A stretch of 64,000 nucleotides of DNA from Hirudinaria manillensis. Its lineage: Eukaryota; Annelida; Clitellata; Hirudinida; Hirudinidae. The position numbers were made by a program, and so were the translations under genes. Shown piece by piece: positions 52,461-62,739 of this stretch. The stretch lies in the NCBI GenBank assembly GCA_034509925.1, contig CM067531.1, positions 6,901,319 to 6,965,318 on the forward strand, given 5' to 3'. The number at the start of each line of letters is the position of its first letter. Positions within the stretch are counted from its first letter, which is position 1. The notes under the pieces are model-generated. The model worked only from the letters and a program-made list of their open reading frames with translations. It made no database searches and was not told the DNA's origin.

Positions 52461-54539
52461 GAAGGACGATGACAAGATCTTCTTTGATAACAACCTCTTG
52501 CTTGACGCATGAGCCAGAGTCGAGACCTCGACTTGAACTGGAAGATGTCAAAACTGTATGGCTCGCGCTGGCCTATCTAAAATAAAAAGGATTATATCGT
52601 TACGCGATTGCCTGTCAATAAATCAAAAGGTGATTTGAAAACGCTTCCTTCTTACTTCTTTCTTACAAAACAACGAGAATGAAGAAAACTAGTAAGAGAT
52701 TCGACGCTATTATCTCAGGTATCTTCTCGGACATTTAGACTATCATAGGCATCATAGGGGACAAACGAAGAAATCGAATTCTCCTGAAGACAAGGATACT
52801 ACATTTGGTGTCATTAGCATGGCTTCATGATGATTAGGCACCACAGCGAATAACACCGTTATTATTAATCAATGTTCTCCGTTTGGGATCGCACTGATAA
52901 TCATACATACCCAACTCAGGTTCACCTTTCCAAACTGATAAAACTACGTCGGGGTACATTAACTTTTGTTAATGGAAAAATTAATTCTTCAGGAATTCAA
53001 CAAAATTGTGCACACCAAAAACTAGAGTTTTCATGCGACGTCATAAAATCATCAGCAACATGCGAAAGCTTACAAATATCTCTTGAGCTAAGATGAAAAG
53101 GAACACAAGGAAGCATAAGCACCTTCATTCTAACTATTTGTTAAAAATAAACTATCGACTTCATTAAACTTCTCTACCTTATCATTACACATCCAACACA
53201 TAAGTGTGAAATTCGGCTTCTAATAGGTCTCCCCCGGTATTTTAGAAAAAAATCGTTCTCGTAACAAAATGGGACTAATTTGAAATTCACATATTTTTCA
53301 AACATTATAATAACTTATTTTGTGCAGGGCCAATCGACCCGTTTCACACGAGCTAATTTGGTGTTTGGTCAATCGCAGCTATTGGCATGGGACCACAAAC
53401 ATCTGAATGAACTAGTTCCAGAAGAGCTTTAGTTCTTGTACCATTTGTTCTAAAATCCCCACTTTATACGATATCATCTGACGTGTTGCACGCTCTTTGA
53501 TGTAGTTGTTGTTGAGTTGTTTATGCTTTGTTTTCGGTAGAAAATCGGTATTCTTAACCTCTACCGCGCCCTTATTGTCATTGGAATGAGAAAAATTTTC
53601 CTTTTGAAGAGAGATCCATACAGATAAGGCAGTTTCACACTTCCAGAAATACCAACCGGTGAACAAACCATGATTGATTTCAGCAAGCGTTCTCTTGTGA
53701 GGAAGCGGAAAGAAAATTCTGCTCAAAAAAAAGTATCAAAGTAATTTTCAAAAAAAAAGGTCAATCGAGTCTAGAATCTTGCAACTTCAGTTTCATAACC
53801 TGATGTTGGAGAGTCTGATGTGGATATCTATAAAAACTCGGTTAGGTCGGATGCGACGATCGAGTCGTTTGCCTCCGCGAGAATTCTCGTCTTTCCAAAG
53901 AGTTTGACATTTCGTTTTGCATTCGTCATGGCATTTGCGCAAGAATTAAATCTTTCGCTGCTTTGTGATAGTGCGCGAGCTTTGGTGCGTGTTGCTTTTG
54001 CGCCCTCGCAATTCTCGGGTAATCGACATGTGTAGGGACTGTTCGCAAGGACAATTGCTGCAATGTGATGCAGTGTCTCGGTCCTGCCAATCGGTGTCTT
54101 CCATCAAGCCCCACTTTGTAGATTGTCCGCGGAGGGCAACTGCTCATACCTTATAGCGCAGGCAATACGGAGCGGGGATATCTTCCACATATCGTTCCAA
54201 GTATTCACGTCTTCCTAAGTCGACCTTATCCTGCTGTGATTGCTCAGTCTTGGTCCTCCTTTGGCCTCCTTGGTTAATCATAGCCGCACTCATTGATGAT
54301 CTCGCCTGGAATGAGAAACCATCCGGGAGCCATCCGGGCTCGAGGGGGGAAGTTGGTCATTCTGTACGAGAGAATCGGATTTGCCGTGTGATTCCGGTCC
54401 GGTGTTTTGCTGTAGCATTTTGCTTTTGCTTTGTGGATTTTGAGTCTTCTCTCGGTTGCGAAAAAAAGAGAAGAAAGATTTATCTCCACATGGTTCCAAT
54501 ATTATAATCGGAAAAACAAACACGGTTTAAAAAATTGCT
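52461..54539. other. Intergenic
   Basis: Frames of 60-104 codons occur on both strands without recognisable domains. The section 53820-54480 is less AT-rich than its surroundings and may be an old element fragment; no motif supports a call. Confidence 0.4.
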
Positions 54540-57153
54540 ATGAGTTTGGTATGGCGGTTGAATTCCATTCTTCTGACAGTACTCTTGGAACTCCTTGGCC
54601 GCGAACTGTGTGGCATTGTCCGAAACTAGTATCTTTGGGTATCCGTGCTGCGCAAACATCTACCCAGTTCTTTGATTGTAGCAGTGGATGTTGAAGTCCT
54701 CATTTTCACAACTTCAGGCCACTTGGAGAAGGCGTCCACCACGATCAGGAACATCATTCCTTCAATCGGGCCGGATAAAGTCAATATAGATCCTCTCCCA
54801 AGCACAATCCGGTTTCGGCCATGGTGTAAGTTCATTCTTGACAGGCATCTTTGCAGCCAACTGAAATGAACTGCAAAGTCTCACTCTCTTCGATGTCACT
54901 ATCAATTCCTTGCCATTCTAGTTGTTCTTGGATGTCCCTCGTGCATCATCTTCACTATTCGGCCTTACAGGGCTGATGAAATCACGGCTCGTGTTCCCAT
55001 GAAAAGTGCACCTTCGTGGCCTGATAGGCCCTTAGAACGGATGTGGAAGGCGTGCAGAGTCGATCCACCCCGGAATGTTGGGGTAGGCCATCGACCCGTT
55101 CTTACACTTCGGGGTCTTCTTCAGTCATCCTCTCAATATCCTCCTTTGTTAATGGCAAGTGTCGGATGACATCACTCTGGACTGCTTTGACATCCCTTTC
55201 GATCTTCGCGATGACGATGTCTTCATCTTCTGGCAGCTTCTTTGTAGCGATGAAACGGGACACCACATCGGCTTGACCAAAGTGATTGGATCGCTTACAC
55301 GGTGACAACATCATCTGAAAGCAAGACTCAGGCAACCATCGTTGGAGCCGATTTGCTGAATGAACTGATATTACCAACAATGGATCCGAAGGTCGACAAA
55401 GTGGCTTTTATGATCAGTCAACAAAAGGAAGCGCCTGCAGTAAATTTAGCGATTAAATTTTCTTACCGCAAATACTAAGGCCAGAGCATCTTTCTCGATC
55501 TATCCGTAATTCTTCTCTGCGTTGGTGAATGATCTACTGGCGTGTGCCATTCGGGAAGCGATGAGAGATGACTGCTCCCATTCCATAGTCATACGCGTCC
55601 GCAGCAGTCGTTCGTCCAGGGTCGAAGAGCGTTAACACTAGATCAGCCTGCAACACTTCTTTGAGCTTGTCCAAAACTCTCTGGTGTTCAGCAGTGCACA
55701 CATATTTGCCTTCTCCTTCGTCCAGGAGGCCTCTCATTGAACGCATATCTCGCACAAAAGACGAAACGCTTATCATACCTGAGAACGATTTTAGCTGCTT
55801 TTGATCCATAGGCGCTGGAATTCCAACAATTGCTTGTATTTTTTCAGGATCTGGTCGACGGCCATCTTTTGAAACCACATGTCCCAAGCTGATTTCAGGT
55901 TTTGCGAAAGAGCACTTTTCCATTCTGACGCGAAAACCACAATCTGCAATTCTTTCAAACGGACGTTGTTGTTATGTACTAGAATTGTTCACAATGACAT
56001 CATCTAGATATGCCGCACAGCCACTAAGTCCTGTGATCATTCCACGGCTTTTTGGAAAATGCCAGGTGACTCCGAAGCACAAACACGGACTGATCCGTAT
56101 CTTTCTTCATGGCCACTACAACAATTGGGGTAACCCATCTGCTGTAGTCAACTTTTTTCAGGACTCCTTGTTGCACGAGACGCTCCAGCTCTGCGTTGAC
56201 ATCTGCAGCAGAGTCCAACTGCATCATAACCTTTCTCCGAAGCTAACATCAACGTAGTTGCGATTGGTCCTGAGGTCTGTGTTGATTTTTCTGACTCGAC
56301 CTTTGAATTTTATTTCCTTTCTGTGGGTCCTTCATGAAATGCGACAAGGATCCACATATGAAGCAGGCAACCTTGGATGATTCTCGAGGATTCTCTTTGT
56401 TGCGTGCCGTCTACTATGTCGGCGTCTTTCCTCACACTGACAATGTTTTCACCACTCATTTGCCATGTCTTGTAGAGATCCGTCCTGCTTCTCCAGCTTG
56501 GACAGCATTGTAGGTTCTTATGTCGGTATACTTGGATCCAGTTAACGCAGTTATGTAAATCAGACATTTGAAATTTTCCACTGCTAGAGTGTCGATCCGT
56601 GCCAGCGTCACCATTCATCATCACACCCAGTTTTCGGAATATTAACTATGTTCAAGCGCATGGCATGTCCTCTTGAAAACTGAAACTGTCTCCGAATATG
56701 TCCCCAAAGCTTCGTTCGTTGCTCGTAAGACAAATAACTTGGAGACAGTGGCATGATGTGATCTGTAAAACTATGATATGCCTCTTCAATCAGCTTCGAC
56801 ACGACACTTTTCTGCATCCGACAACTGCATTGCGTGATTTCCTAGAACCGCTTCAAAACGTCTCATCCACTTGGCGCCCCAGACTCAGGATCATAACTGA
56901 ATTGCGTTATCTGTCTCATAAATTCCGGGAGTAGATCTGATTTACTGTCTGTCTGTATGGCTTCTTTATACTAAGTTTTCAGGGTCTGGAGCAATTGCAA
57001 CAATGCCTCTTCCCTTGGACAGTTCTCCTCGCACGGCAGAGATCTTCCTCACGACGGCGAGTTTCTTCGCGAAGGCGAGTCTCTTCTTCGCGACTTTCAT
57101 CGACGCGTAGTCGAATTTCTTCCATCATCAAAGATTTATCCTCGGTAGCCATC
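54540..57153 (-). mobile_element. Gypsy (Ty3) retrotransposon, copy 3, strongly decayed
   Basis: Minus order. Gag N-terminus from ATG 57153 is an Arg/Glu-rich coiled-coil-like stretch. Gag remnants occupy 56310-56820. RT start is at 56024-56227 ([16 protein letters not shown]), RT/RNase H at 55534-55923 (KCSFAKPEISLGHVVSKDGR, KSFSGMIS) and 55102-55380 (HSANRLQRW, FGQADVVSRFIA), integrase at 54540-54835 (GPIEGMMFLIVVDAFSKWPE, SDNATQF). Numerous deletions, including protease and the YLDD surroundings. It ends inside integrase, as copy 2 does. Confidence 0.85.
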
Positions 57154-57957
57154 AGAACGAACGAAAACACAAGCGACTCACAACCGGAAACACGGACGCG
57201 TCTGGTCGTCGAGGTACACGACCCAAAAATACATACAATCCTATAACATACCTCAATAACGTTCTAATTAAACTTGATTACTTTAATTTTTTGTGAGCCT
57301 GACAGATTCAACCGTTCGAGATTCCCCTGCAGAATCCCAATCCTATATTGTGGGATTCCATCAGTGTTAACACGAAATGAAATAAATACATATGGACAGA
57401 GGTAGATTGTTTTATACGTTTTCAGAAAAAAGTCGACCGCAGTGTGGGACGGTGTGTTGCTGAATTAGATCAGATCGAAAACGCGGCCTAGTCATTATTA
57501 CAATAGGCGATATTAAATAACCATGTGACGGCCAGATTTGAACGATTACTTGCCGACCCCCTATTAGGCCATGCGTCTACTTGACCAATACAACTAGAGA
57601 GAAATTCATTTTAGTAAATAAAATCCTGCAATACATTTATTTTCATAAATTTCAGATCAATTGATGAGACGTCGAAAGAATATATTACAAAGATTTAAAT
57701 GTTGTCACCTTCGACTTCTAAATGAAATAATCTTGTACATCTTAAATGCTCTTAAGAATCTCGTTCAATGATTGAAATAAGAGACATTCACAATGATACA
57801 TTAAATCTCTTTTTTAGCCATTAGCTAAAAACTCTTAATTCATATATCAAGTATTCAAAACATTCCTCAAAATGTGTTCAATGCTTTTTTTGTCATCTAT
57901 ATTTAAGCATTATAATGTTGAATCAATATTCAAAATTTCAGAACTATTTCAAAATCT
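57154..57957. other. Intergenic
   Basis: No LTR could be matched upstream of gypsy-3 gag. The rest is AT-rich, without features, up to the stop of the cysteine-rich peptide gene. Confidence 0.45.
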
Positions 57958-58656
57958 TCATTCATCTACACATTTGCCAACTTTGCCCCCTGATTTTGGG
58001 TTCACTTCACACCTTGGATATTTAAAGCAGCAATCGTCATCAGTCTTGCAGGAGAATCCTCGCCAGCAATCTACGCAAACTCTTGCTGATTTGTCACAGC
58101 TATGATATCTCTTGCAGCAGTCGCCATCGCTGGAACATGACCTTCTGTAGCATTCCGTATCAGGTAACTGTTGCCATGAATACCTGTTCAAGAATTCAAA
58201 AAATTCTCTTCTTTTTTAAGTTTCAAAACGTTTTCTAGCGGTTTTGATATAGCGACCTGTGATTGCGTGGGTCGATAGGTAAATAACATTTTATTAATGA
58301 ATAGGTTGAAATTTTCTCGGATTAAAGAGTAGTTTCTAAAGATCACTTGTTCATCGCCTATGAAGCGTAAACTAAGCCTAACTTTTTAAACTAAATTCCT
58401 ATTATTCAACTAAAAAAAATCAAATTCAACTATTAAATACTTTTCAAATCCTTCTATATTATCAGCATTGTTGTCCGAGTAAGTATCTTCCAAAATATGA
58501 TGGTTTTCATGAGAATTAAATCTTTGCTTTGCCTCCAACAACTGCTCTTCGTGGTTTCGTGCAATTCGTTCGTCTCCGAAAGATTGCCTGTTCGAATTAC
58601 TCTTCAAAAGTTTTGTTTCACAAGTGCAACTACACGTTGCTGGCCTGTATCCAATT
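57958..58656 (-). CDS. Cysteine-rich peptide with two cystine-knot-like modules (partial gene)
   Basis: Two exons join cleanly: 58656-58441 (phase 2 out) and 58183-57958 (stop after CVDE), with GT...AG at both ends. The first exon is acidic and charged, like a propeptide, with an early CSCTC cluster. The second encodes two modules of spacing C-x4-C-x5-CC-x5-C-x6-C and C-x5-C-x5-CC-x5-C-x12-C, each the six-cysteine pattern of an inhibitor cystine knot. A signal-peptide exon should lie above 58656 but was not identified. Such scaffolds occur in neuropeptide-like, antimicrobial, protease-inhibitor and venom proteins; nothing here picks among these. Cysteine spacing and phase agreement make a real gene likely. 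Confidence 0.6.
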
Positions 58657-58955
58657 CTATTTTGGAAAAAGGAAATTATTTTTTACAATATTTAGAGTTC
58701 AAATTTTGCATTTATCACATTTCTCTTACATAGGTAACGACTAGTGAAATTGTTACGATCATTGCTGTTTAGGCGAAAATTCTTTTAATTAACAAAAAGT
58801 AGACAGGAAGAGTTTAAGAAAGTTGAATAAATGGATGTAGCGAGAGTGATTTTACAATTTAACAAGCGTGATTTAAGATATTTTAAAATCAACCTCTCTG
58901 GAAGATCTAAGGAACCTTCATATCCCTACCAAAGCCAGATTTGGAGAAGACACAG
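58657..58955. other. Upstream of cysteine-rich peptide exon
   Basis: Short AT-rich stretch up to the hAT target duplication. No signal-peptide exon was recognised. Confidence 0.4.
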
Positions 58956-59103
58956 GTGCTGACTAGTGAATGACCGGGGACCCCGGACCCGGCTGAACCC
59001 CGGCCTTTTTTACCACCGGGGTCCCGGTCCCGGCTTAAATTCAACCGGGGTTTAGCCGGGGATAAACAAAAGTCGAATTTTTAGCTATCAACTTAAATAA
59101 AAT

Positions 59104-59580
59104 TTATTCATCATCCGACGAATCATAAAATATATCGTTCGGAGAGTTAAAGTCCTCGGGTACAGCCGGCAAATTAGTGGAGTACGATAGAGCTCTTAAG
59201 TTATACTTAATGAATACTAAAGTTTCAACATTTTTGGGCAACAGTCTAATTCTCCCTTTTTGAATAGACTGTGCCACTTTAAACTCTCGTTCACTATCAC
59301 TTGAACTGGGAGGTGGGCTTAGGTAAATCCTTGCCAGCTTCGCCAAGCCTGGTAACTCGCTCCTGTAAATTTTCCAGTAGGCCAGTGGGTCATCCGTTCT
59401 ATTTATGCGCTTTTTTGAAAGAAAATTTCCTTTCTTTCCCGTAATTTCGGAAGCTTCTTCTCTCAATACTTCTTCCAAAAGGTCGTTGTCCTTCCTTGAA
59501 AGGCCCTCCTCTGTTCCTGAACAAGATGCAGGCACCCTACCATCGAAAGGAGCCTGAGAAAGTTTCCTTAACTCGATGGA
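59104..59580 (-). pseudogene. hAT transposase C-terminal dimerisation region
   Basis: The minus frame to the stop at 59104 contains DPLAYWKIYRSELPGLAKLA, YLSPPPSSSDSEREFKVAQS and the LLPKNVETLVFIKYNLR end block. These are the conserved W...(P.L..LA..YL..P.SS..SER.FS..) and (L.P..VE.L.F...N) signatures of the hAT dimerisation domain. The frame extends upstream without a credible start, to about 59580. An acidic tail (DSSDDE) closes it. Confidence 0.88.
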
Positions 59581-59645
59581 GTTAAATAAACATCATCGGC
59601 TGGAACCTGGAATGATATCCTTAAAACTATGAGTTTTAAAAAAAT

Positions 59646-59909
59646 TACCGTTTAACTAACATCACTATGGCCTTCACAAAACAGTAATCAATTAGTATTC
59701 AATAAGATTTGATTTTCATGAGATTCCATCAACGATTTAATGTTTTTCTAAGTTTTCGCAACGGAGCGTGGAAGAGTTGTCGTTGTGAAATTTTTTTTTA
59801 TTACAGGTTTTACAGGATCTCTTTGACATAATAAGCATACTTATATATTATTTGACGTTTACAACATGTTTAGAGAATAAAAGCACCGTTAGTTAACGTT
59901 ATTATAGAT
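59646..59909 (+). pseudogene. Tc3-like 5' leader captured inside the hAT element
   Basis: Collinear with 26803-27089, the leader of the Tc3-like element in the Mad intron. AAATTACCGTT starts both. Both share the ATTACA.GTTT, CATAATAAG and TTATATATTA blocks. Both end AACGTTATTATAGATGG, which includes the transposase start codon. The coding part is absent, replaced by the hAT GC-rich array. Confidence 0.85.
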
Positions 59910-60037
59910 GGCCTCCCCAACCCCGGCCCCGGCTAACCCCGGCCCGCCTGAACCCCGGTCCCGGCTGCCCCCGGCAACCGCTCCCCCTACCCCGGTCCCG
60001 GCTAAAATTGTCGCCCCGGTCGATCACTAGTGCTGAC

Positions 60038-60799
60038 GTCTATATAATTTTTAGTCCATCAATTTTATTTTTAGTCCGAGAAATGTCTCCAGGGTCTCCG
60101 GAAAATTCTTTCCTTTCCCTTTTATTACATTCTGATGAATGTGTTTATTACATATTTTATGGTCTATCAGACGCATCTCGATAGCATTTCTTCGGGTTAC
60201 GTTGATGCGTGATGTGCGAACATGTTTTTCTTTTCTTCGGACGAATAAATTTCCATATGGAAATATGGAATGGATAGATGACTTGCTCCAACAGAATCGT
60301 TATAAATAAATTTCCATATGGATAATCCATCCATTGGCTTGCTCCAACAGACTAGTTAATTTAGGGTGCCAACCCCTATAGGAATTGTTAGTTTTAGTCG
60401 AAGCAGACACTCCTCATAGCAATGAAGAAATGGCAGGTTGTCCATCCGATGTCTTCGAAATACTTCCAAAAGGACGGCAATTACTGTCTTCGAGAAAGTC
60501 ACTTATGTGTTCAAACATCCTTTATTCGTAGCGATGGGAATCTGTTATCGAACGTATATATCGCTGATATCTCAAAATCAGTCGTTACAGATATCGGTGC
60601 CAGATTTAAGCAACCATCTTGAGAACCTTAAATAAGGTTATGTACTTCAAAGCCGGCCTCAGCGGATCAAAACTTACTATAACATTCCGAAAATAGCAGA
60701 AAAATCACAATACTTTTAGGTCTCCAAGTTTCTACGTATTGGAAGCCATTTTCTAGCTACCTTAGTTATATTATTGGTATCAGCAACGTCCATCACGAA
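60038..60799. other. Intergenic, possible retroelement debris
   Basis: Contains a local near-repeat (AATTTCCATATGGAAATATGG / AATTTCCATATGGATAATCC) near 60247-60325. A plus frame at 60422-60622 with MSSKYFQKDG resembles an integrase-tail 'SKYF' segment, too weak to call. Confidence 0.35.
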
Positions 60800-61111
60800 C
60801 AAGTAACTGATGACTCAAATATAGCTTTTGGTGCAGCTTTTAGTAACCAAGTTTTTTATTCCAAAAAAACTCAAAAATCTCAAATGGCACTTTTTACAGA
60901 GAATTACTCGATGCTTATCTTGCAATCTACATTTTAGGCACATCATTGTATCATAAGTTTTTAACTCAAGGGTTGACCCTTGAGATCAAAAACCCACATC
61001 CAACAACGCTGTTTACCATTCCTTGCGGAATACATTGCCGGGATACACCATATTAATGTTGCTGAAAACATGGTTGCAGATATAATGTCTCGGCCTATGC
61101 AATGATAGTAA
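60800..61111 (+). pseudogene. Gypsy-type RNase H relic
   Basis: Plus-strand pieces in shifting frames: DDSNIAFGAAF, then FYRELLDAYLAIYIL, then the H.AGIHHINVAENMVADIMSR-like end (IHHINVAENMVADIMSRP in effect over 61030-61105). These are the RNase H strands and the border just before the zinc module in gypsy pol. Heavily decayed, different lineage from copies 1-3. Confidence 0.6.
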
Positions 61112-61344
61112 GATTCCAAGATCTCAACAAAATCGCAGAAAAGGAGACTCAAGAAATGAAATTGGAAGTTGATATACTCACTATAGGATACGGGAACAAA
61201 AGGGAAAACAGGAATCCCAGAAGAGGGCAAAACAAAAGGATTTATCATAGTCAAGAAACAATTTAGGGATCGTATTCCCGGAGTGGAAATGAAAATACGA
61301 ATGGATGTCTGTTCGGGACGAACAGATTTAGGAAGTGTTACAAC

Positions 61345-61500
61345 ACGATCCAGATTATTAATTAATTAATTAATATTCATGGTTCCATTCAGTCTCTAGT
61401 TATGAACCTCGACAAATGGTGTTATGTAGAAAAGTATAGCGAGAGTGAGAGAGACTTTCAATAAACTTGACCTTCACAAGACCCATAATTATTACAATAT
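61345..61500. repeat. Repeat family R2, copy C
   Basis: Diverged copy of 40500-40738 with internal deletions; keeps GATCCAGATTATTAAT, GCGAGAGTGAGAGA, TTTCAATAAACTTGACCTTC and ATTATTACAATAT. Preceded by an ATTA tetranucleotide run (61357-61373). Confidence 0.62.
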
Positions 61501-62247
61501 GGTTTAGAACAATCAATCAATCGATTATTCATAGCTGATATACTGATTTATAATTTTAATTTATAATTTATAATAGTCTCTATGATCTTTTTAAAAACTT
61601 TGGCAAAGATGTGGTAAATACCTTTTGCGACGACCGAAAAACGTTTGTCCATTGCTCAGTCTGAATTGCGAAAGAAGTCGCGATCCATTCCAATCTAAAA
61701 CAATTTCTTTAAAATAACAGAATAACAAAATATCGACATATAAAATTGATTCATGGTGCCGCTTTTGCCAGTTCACATTTAGCGCAGCGCTTAAGATGTT
61801 TGACTGACGCTTTTCGAGCTCTTCGTCCAATCCTGTTTTTGGCCTTTCAGGTAAAAAAAATACCTGTCTATGGGAGAGCTATATTTCGCACAGAAAATGT
61901 CCCTGGAGTTTGTCCCTTATGACATGTGTCTATGTTAAGTATAGGAAATACAAAAAACCTAAAAAAATCATTATAAAAAGTCAAAACAAACAATTCATAT
62001 TAGGAAATCACAGAAATTACAGTTTATTTAAAAAAGTCAAGATTGAAGGAGATCCCTTTTCTTTTCTAATGAAAGCCAATTTTTCATTTATGAATTCATA
62101 GCTACAGTCAAGTCGCTACTATGCCACCCGAGCATCCCGGCATCACATCAGACTTGCGACCACCCAGCTTCAGCTTCACCCTGCACTGTCAAGAACTTGT
62201 GATTTGGCGCTTTTTGAGACTGTTCAGCCAACCGCTAGCTTGCTCTG
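61501..62247. other. AT-rich intergenic
   Basis: No recognisable genes or repeat ends; small frames have no domain signature. Confidence 0.45.
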
Positions 62248-62440
62248 AGTTAACATTTGCTAATCTTCACTCCAATTCGCAATTTTGATATCTCGACATT
62301 CACTCTCATTCTTATTTACGCTCCGTCAACAACGATCATTCCACCAATCAAATTCCATGGAATGTTCCATGGCTCATCCCTCATCAACGCGAGGTTGGCA
62401 TAGTATCGAGATTTGACTGTATCCCTATTTACAGTATTGG
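62248..62440. repeat. Dispersed repeat family R1, copy C
   Basis: Shares AACATTTGCTAATCTTCACT, CGACATTCACTCTCATTC, ACCAATCAAATTCCATGGAA and AGATTTGACTGTAT with copies A and B. Confidence 0.65.
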
Positions 62441-62739
62441 AACCATTTCAGGCATGCTCCGTTAAGATCTCAGATGATCTGTAAATATTGTATTAGAAAA
62501 AAGTCGGTTACTAGAAAAAGAGGGTTAGTGTTAGGTCAAAGGTCTTTCTGTCATCGTTCGAATTTTAATTCCTGTATGTCAAGTATATAGTCGAAGATAC
62601 AAAATTAATTTGTTTGACGGTATCATTTTGGACAAAATAGTGATAAAAATTGTGATATTCTGATGTGTTAAAGTATGTTACTTTTCAGTCAAAATAAAAG
62701 TGGGGATATTGATTTCTATTGCGGTAACTTTATTCACAC

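Larger units (their letters stand above)
58964..60029 (-). mobile_element. hAT transposon, internally rearranged, 1066 bp
   Basis: Terminal inverted repeats TAGTGAATGACCGGGG (left) and TAGTGATCGACCGGGG (right, complement). Both ends continue into GC-rich CCGGGGT/CCCGGCT arrays (58976-59060 and 59914-60020) in otherwise AT-rich DNA. Internally it holds the C-terminal part of a hAT transposase and a 264-bp segment from a Tc3-like element. It lacks the zinc-finger and catalytic core, so it is non-autonomous. Confidence 0.92.
58956..60037. repeat. 8-bp target-site duplication bounding the hAT element
   Basis: GTGCTGAC occurs at 58956-58963 and again at 60030-60037, immediately outside the inverted termini. 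An 8-bp duplication is the hallmark of hAT insertion. Confidence 0.9.

Noticed and set aside
53820..54160. Frames with Cys pairs on both strands
   Set aside because: No consistent zinc-finger spacing and no homology to the adjacent gypsy gag.
58184..58191. Methionine start of the cysteine-rich frame at 58191
   Set aside because: The codon is TTG, and a splice acceptor lies at 58184; the exon is internal or terminal, not a start.
60422..60635. Integrase-tail-like frame with SKYF
   Set aside because: Only one short motif resemblance; insufficient to assign to gypsy although RNase H debris follows.
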